From positions 218,388 to 282,387 of the forward strand of contig JARGNG010000002.1 in NCBI GenBank assembly GCA_029213265.1: a stretch of DNA of 64,000 nucleotides. Direction: 5' to 3'. Position 1 is the stretch's first letter. Each line of letters begins with the position of its first letter. Made by a program: the position numbers and the translations under genes. The DNA comes from Verrucomicrobiales bacterium. GTDB lineage: Bacteria; Verrucomicrobiota; Verrucomicrobiia; Verrucomicrobiales; DEV007. The notes beneath the pieces are model-generated. The model was not told where the DNA came from. It did no database searches and saw nothing but the letters and a program-made list of their open reading frames with translations. This document shows positions 62,706 to 64,000 of the stretch, piece by piece.

Positions 62706-64000
62706 TCAGGCGATGATCTCTTTAACGACCCGTCCTCCTTCCGGACCGGTGAGACGGTGCTCACGACCGGCGTGACGGTAGGTGAGATCGTTTGCCTCCA
62801 GTCCCATCTGATGAAGAATCGTGGCATGGAGATCGCGAAAATGCATTTTCCCGTCGACCGCTCGTGCGCCGGTGCCATCGGTCTTTCCATAGGCAAGGCC
62901 AGCTTTGACTCCGCCTCCGGCCATCCAGAACGTGAAGCCGTTGGCATTGTGGCCGGTCTCGTTCTTTCCGTTGCCCGGAGTGAGCCCGGGCCGGCCGAAT
63001 TCACCTCCCCAGACGACGAGTGTGTCTTCAAGAAGTCCCCGCTGCTCCAGGTCTTCGAGAAGGGCCGCAATTGGGGCGTCGGTGGCAGCGCAGTTAGCTT
63101 CGAGATCACGACGGTGGTTCTTGTGCTGATCCCAGCTTCCATGATTCACCTCGATGAAGCGAACGCCTGCTTCCGCGAAGCGCCGGGCGAGCAGACATTG
63201 CCGGCCGAAGTCCGACATGCGGCAGGTGCCGACCGGACCTTTTTGTTGACCCACTCGGTAGCGTTCGAGGGTGGCGGGGGATTCCGTGCTGAGGTCGAGT
63301 AGCTCGGGCGCGGCCGTCTGCATGCGAAAGCCCAGTTCCATGGTGCGGATCACACTGTCGAGCTTGTCATCTCCGGGGCGGGCGGAGAGATGGTTCTGAT
63401 TTAAGAATTGCACGTAATCAAGCTGCGCCCGCTTGGCGGAGTGGGGAAGGTGATCGTTCTTCACGTTTTCGATGGTCGCCTTAGCCATTGCCTGTCCGTT
63501 CGTCCCGATCGGTGTCCCGGTATAGATCGAGGGAAGAAAGGCACTGGAATAGACAGAGGGGCGGGACGTATTCAGACTGATAAAGCCGGGAAGGTTTTGA
63601 TTCTCTGTCCCGAGGCCATAGTTGATCCAGGAACCGATGCTGGGGCGTTCACGGAGACGGTCACCGGTATGCAGTTGTAATGCGGATTGTGCGTGAATGC
63701 CGGTGTCCGCGTGCATACCGTTGAGAAGGCAAAGCTTGTCGGCATGCCTTGCCGTTTCCGGCATCAATTCAGAAATCCAGAGTCCGCTTTCTCCGCGTTG
63801 TTTGAAATCGAAGACGGAGCCGGGATGGGGCTCTTTTCCTGTTTGTGGCTTGTAGTCAAAGGTGTCGAGCTGCGCCGGCCCTCCTGACATAAACAGGAAA
63901 ATGACTCGCTTCGCTCTCGCCGGAATTCGGGCCGTCTTTTCCTCGAGCGCAGCCTGTGCGATTCCGGAGAAGGCGAGGTAGCCGAATCCGCAGGAGGCGG
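62706..64000 (-). CDS. DUF1501 protein (5' partial)
   Basis: The frame is open from the right edge of the window, so the gene is cut at its 5' end (the ATG at 63890 is internal). The visible part begins inside the family with [25 protein letters not shown] in pieces and contains [31 protein letters not shown], and [18 protein letters not shown]. It has the sulfatase/alkaline-phosphatase fold of DUF1501, with metal-binding His and Asp. By analogy a DUF1549/DUF1553 partner probably lies upstream, outside the window. Its reaction is unknown. Confidence 0.9.
   Translation of the reverse strand, partial: ASCGFGYLAFSGIAQAALEEKTARIPARAKRVIFLFMSGGPAQLDTFDYKPQTGKEPHPGSVFDFKQRGESGLWISELMPETARHADKLCLLNGMHADTGIHAQSALQLHTGDRLRERPSIGSWINYGLGTENQNLPGFISLNTSRPSVYSSAFLPSIYTGTPIGTNGQAMAKATIENVKNDHLPHSAKRAQLDYVQFLNQNHLSARPGDDKLDSVIRTMELGFRMQTAAPELLDLSTESPATLERYRVGQQKGPVGTCRMSDFGRQCLLARRFAEAGVRFIEVNHGSWDQHKNHRRDLEANCAATDAPIAALLEDLEQRGLLEDTLVVWGGEFGRPGLTPGNGKNETGHNANGFTFWMAGGGVKAGLAYGKTDGTGARAVDGKMHFRDLHATILHQMGLEANDLTYRHAGREHRLTGPEGGRVVKEIIA

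Noticed and set aside
1..64000. CRISPR arrays, insertion sequences, tRNA genes, prophage
   Set aside because: No repeated spacer array, transposase-like frame or tRNA-like cloverleaf was seen in the spacers, all of which are under 200 bases.

Overview
The window is a dense run of 44 protein genes from a bacterium of the PVC superphylum (Verrucomicrobiota or Planctomycetota; I cannot separate them firmly). The evidence is the set of families: DUF1549/DUF1553 with planctomycete cytochrome c, DUF1501, DUF1080, the 'PVC-type' propeller/HEAT/heme-c dehydrogenases, an SHD1 domain, and many exported sulfatases, sialidase-like and amidohydrolase proteins. Almost every protein carries a Sec, Tat or lipoprotein signal, so this looks like an accessory polysaccharide/glycan-degradation region. 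I see no tRNA, rRNA, insertion sequence, phage gene or CRISPR array. No gap between genes exceeds 200 bases.

Layout. 1-6743: an alpha/beta hydrolase cut by the window edge, a heme-c dehydrogenase, an SGNH esterase and a mannonate-dehydratase-like enzyme. 6789-11573: a membrane VWA protein, an M19 dipeptidase, a deiodinase-like lipoprotein and a Gfo/Idh/MocA oxidoreductase. 18965-11608 (minus): a compact operon of DUF1080, two amidohydrolases, a heme-c dehydrogenase and a ceramidase-like protein, with 4-bp overlaps at two junctions. 19076-29056 (plus): a sialidase/esterase fusion, a sulfite-oxidase-like molybdoenzyme, a thioredoxin-like selenoprotein, a LamG/sialidase, a 2-hydroxyacid dehydrogenase, a triple RidA protein, a cupin and a sialidase-like protein. 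29104-36332: three sulfatases, a DUF1080 protein, an ArsC-like selenoprotein and a class I amidotransferase. 36337-49560: a GntR/FCD regulator with a palindromic operator, the DUF1553/DUF1501 pair, an SGNH-DUF1080 lipoprotein, SufE, a ZnuA-like protein, a sulfatase-GH2 fusion and a PQQ-like propeller. 49565-64000: a large GH-like protein with a sugar isomerase, a sodium/solute symporter pair followed by a MetE-like and an enolase-superfamily enzyme, an SGNH/dehydrogenase/cupredoxin protein, an L,D-transpeptidase and a DUF1501 gene cut by the window edge.

The most notable result is two genes that read correctly only if an in-frame UGA is decoded as selenocysteine. One is a secreted thioredoxin-like/SHD1 protein (22543-23193), where UGA replaces the first Cys of a Trx CGPC-type motif, giving UGPS. 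The other is an ArsC-like reductase (32611-32255, minus), where UGA replaces the catalytic Cys, giving UGSS. Each UGA is followed, 19 or 23 nt downstream, by the apical loop of a small hairpin that fits the bacterial SECIS pattern. A conventional gene caller would truncate the first and miss the second. The selenocysteine machinery itself (selA/B/C/D) is not in the window, so decoding is inferred.

The enzymes probably act together on sulfated or acylated extracellular glycans: sulfatases and esterases strip substituents, GH2, sialidase-like and GH-like proteins cut or bind, DUF1080 proteins process keto-sugars, and heme- or copper-bearing dehydrogenases oxidise the products. Cytoplasmic isomerases, dehydratases and dehydrogenases finish the catabolism. 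No SusC/SusD pair is present.
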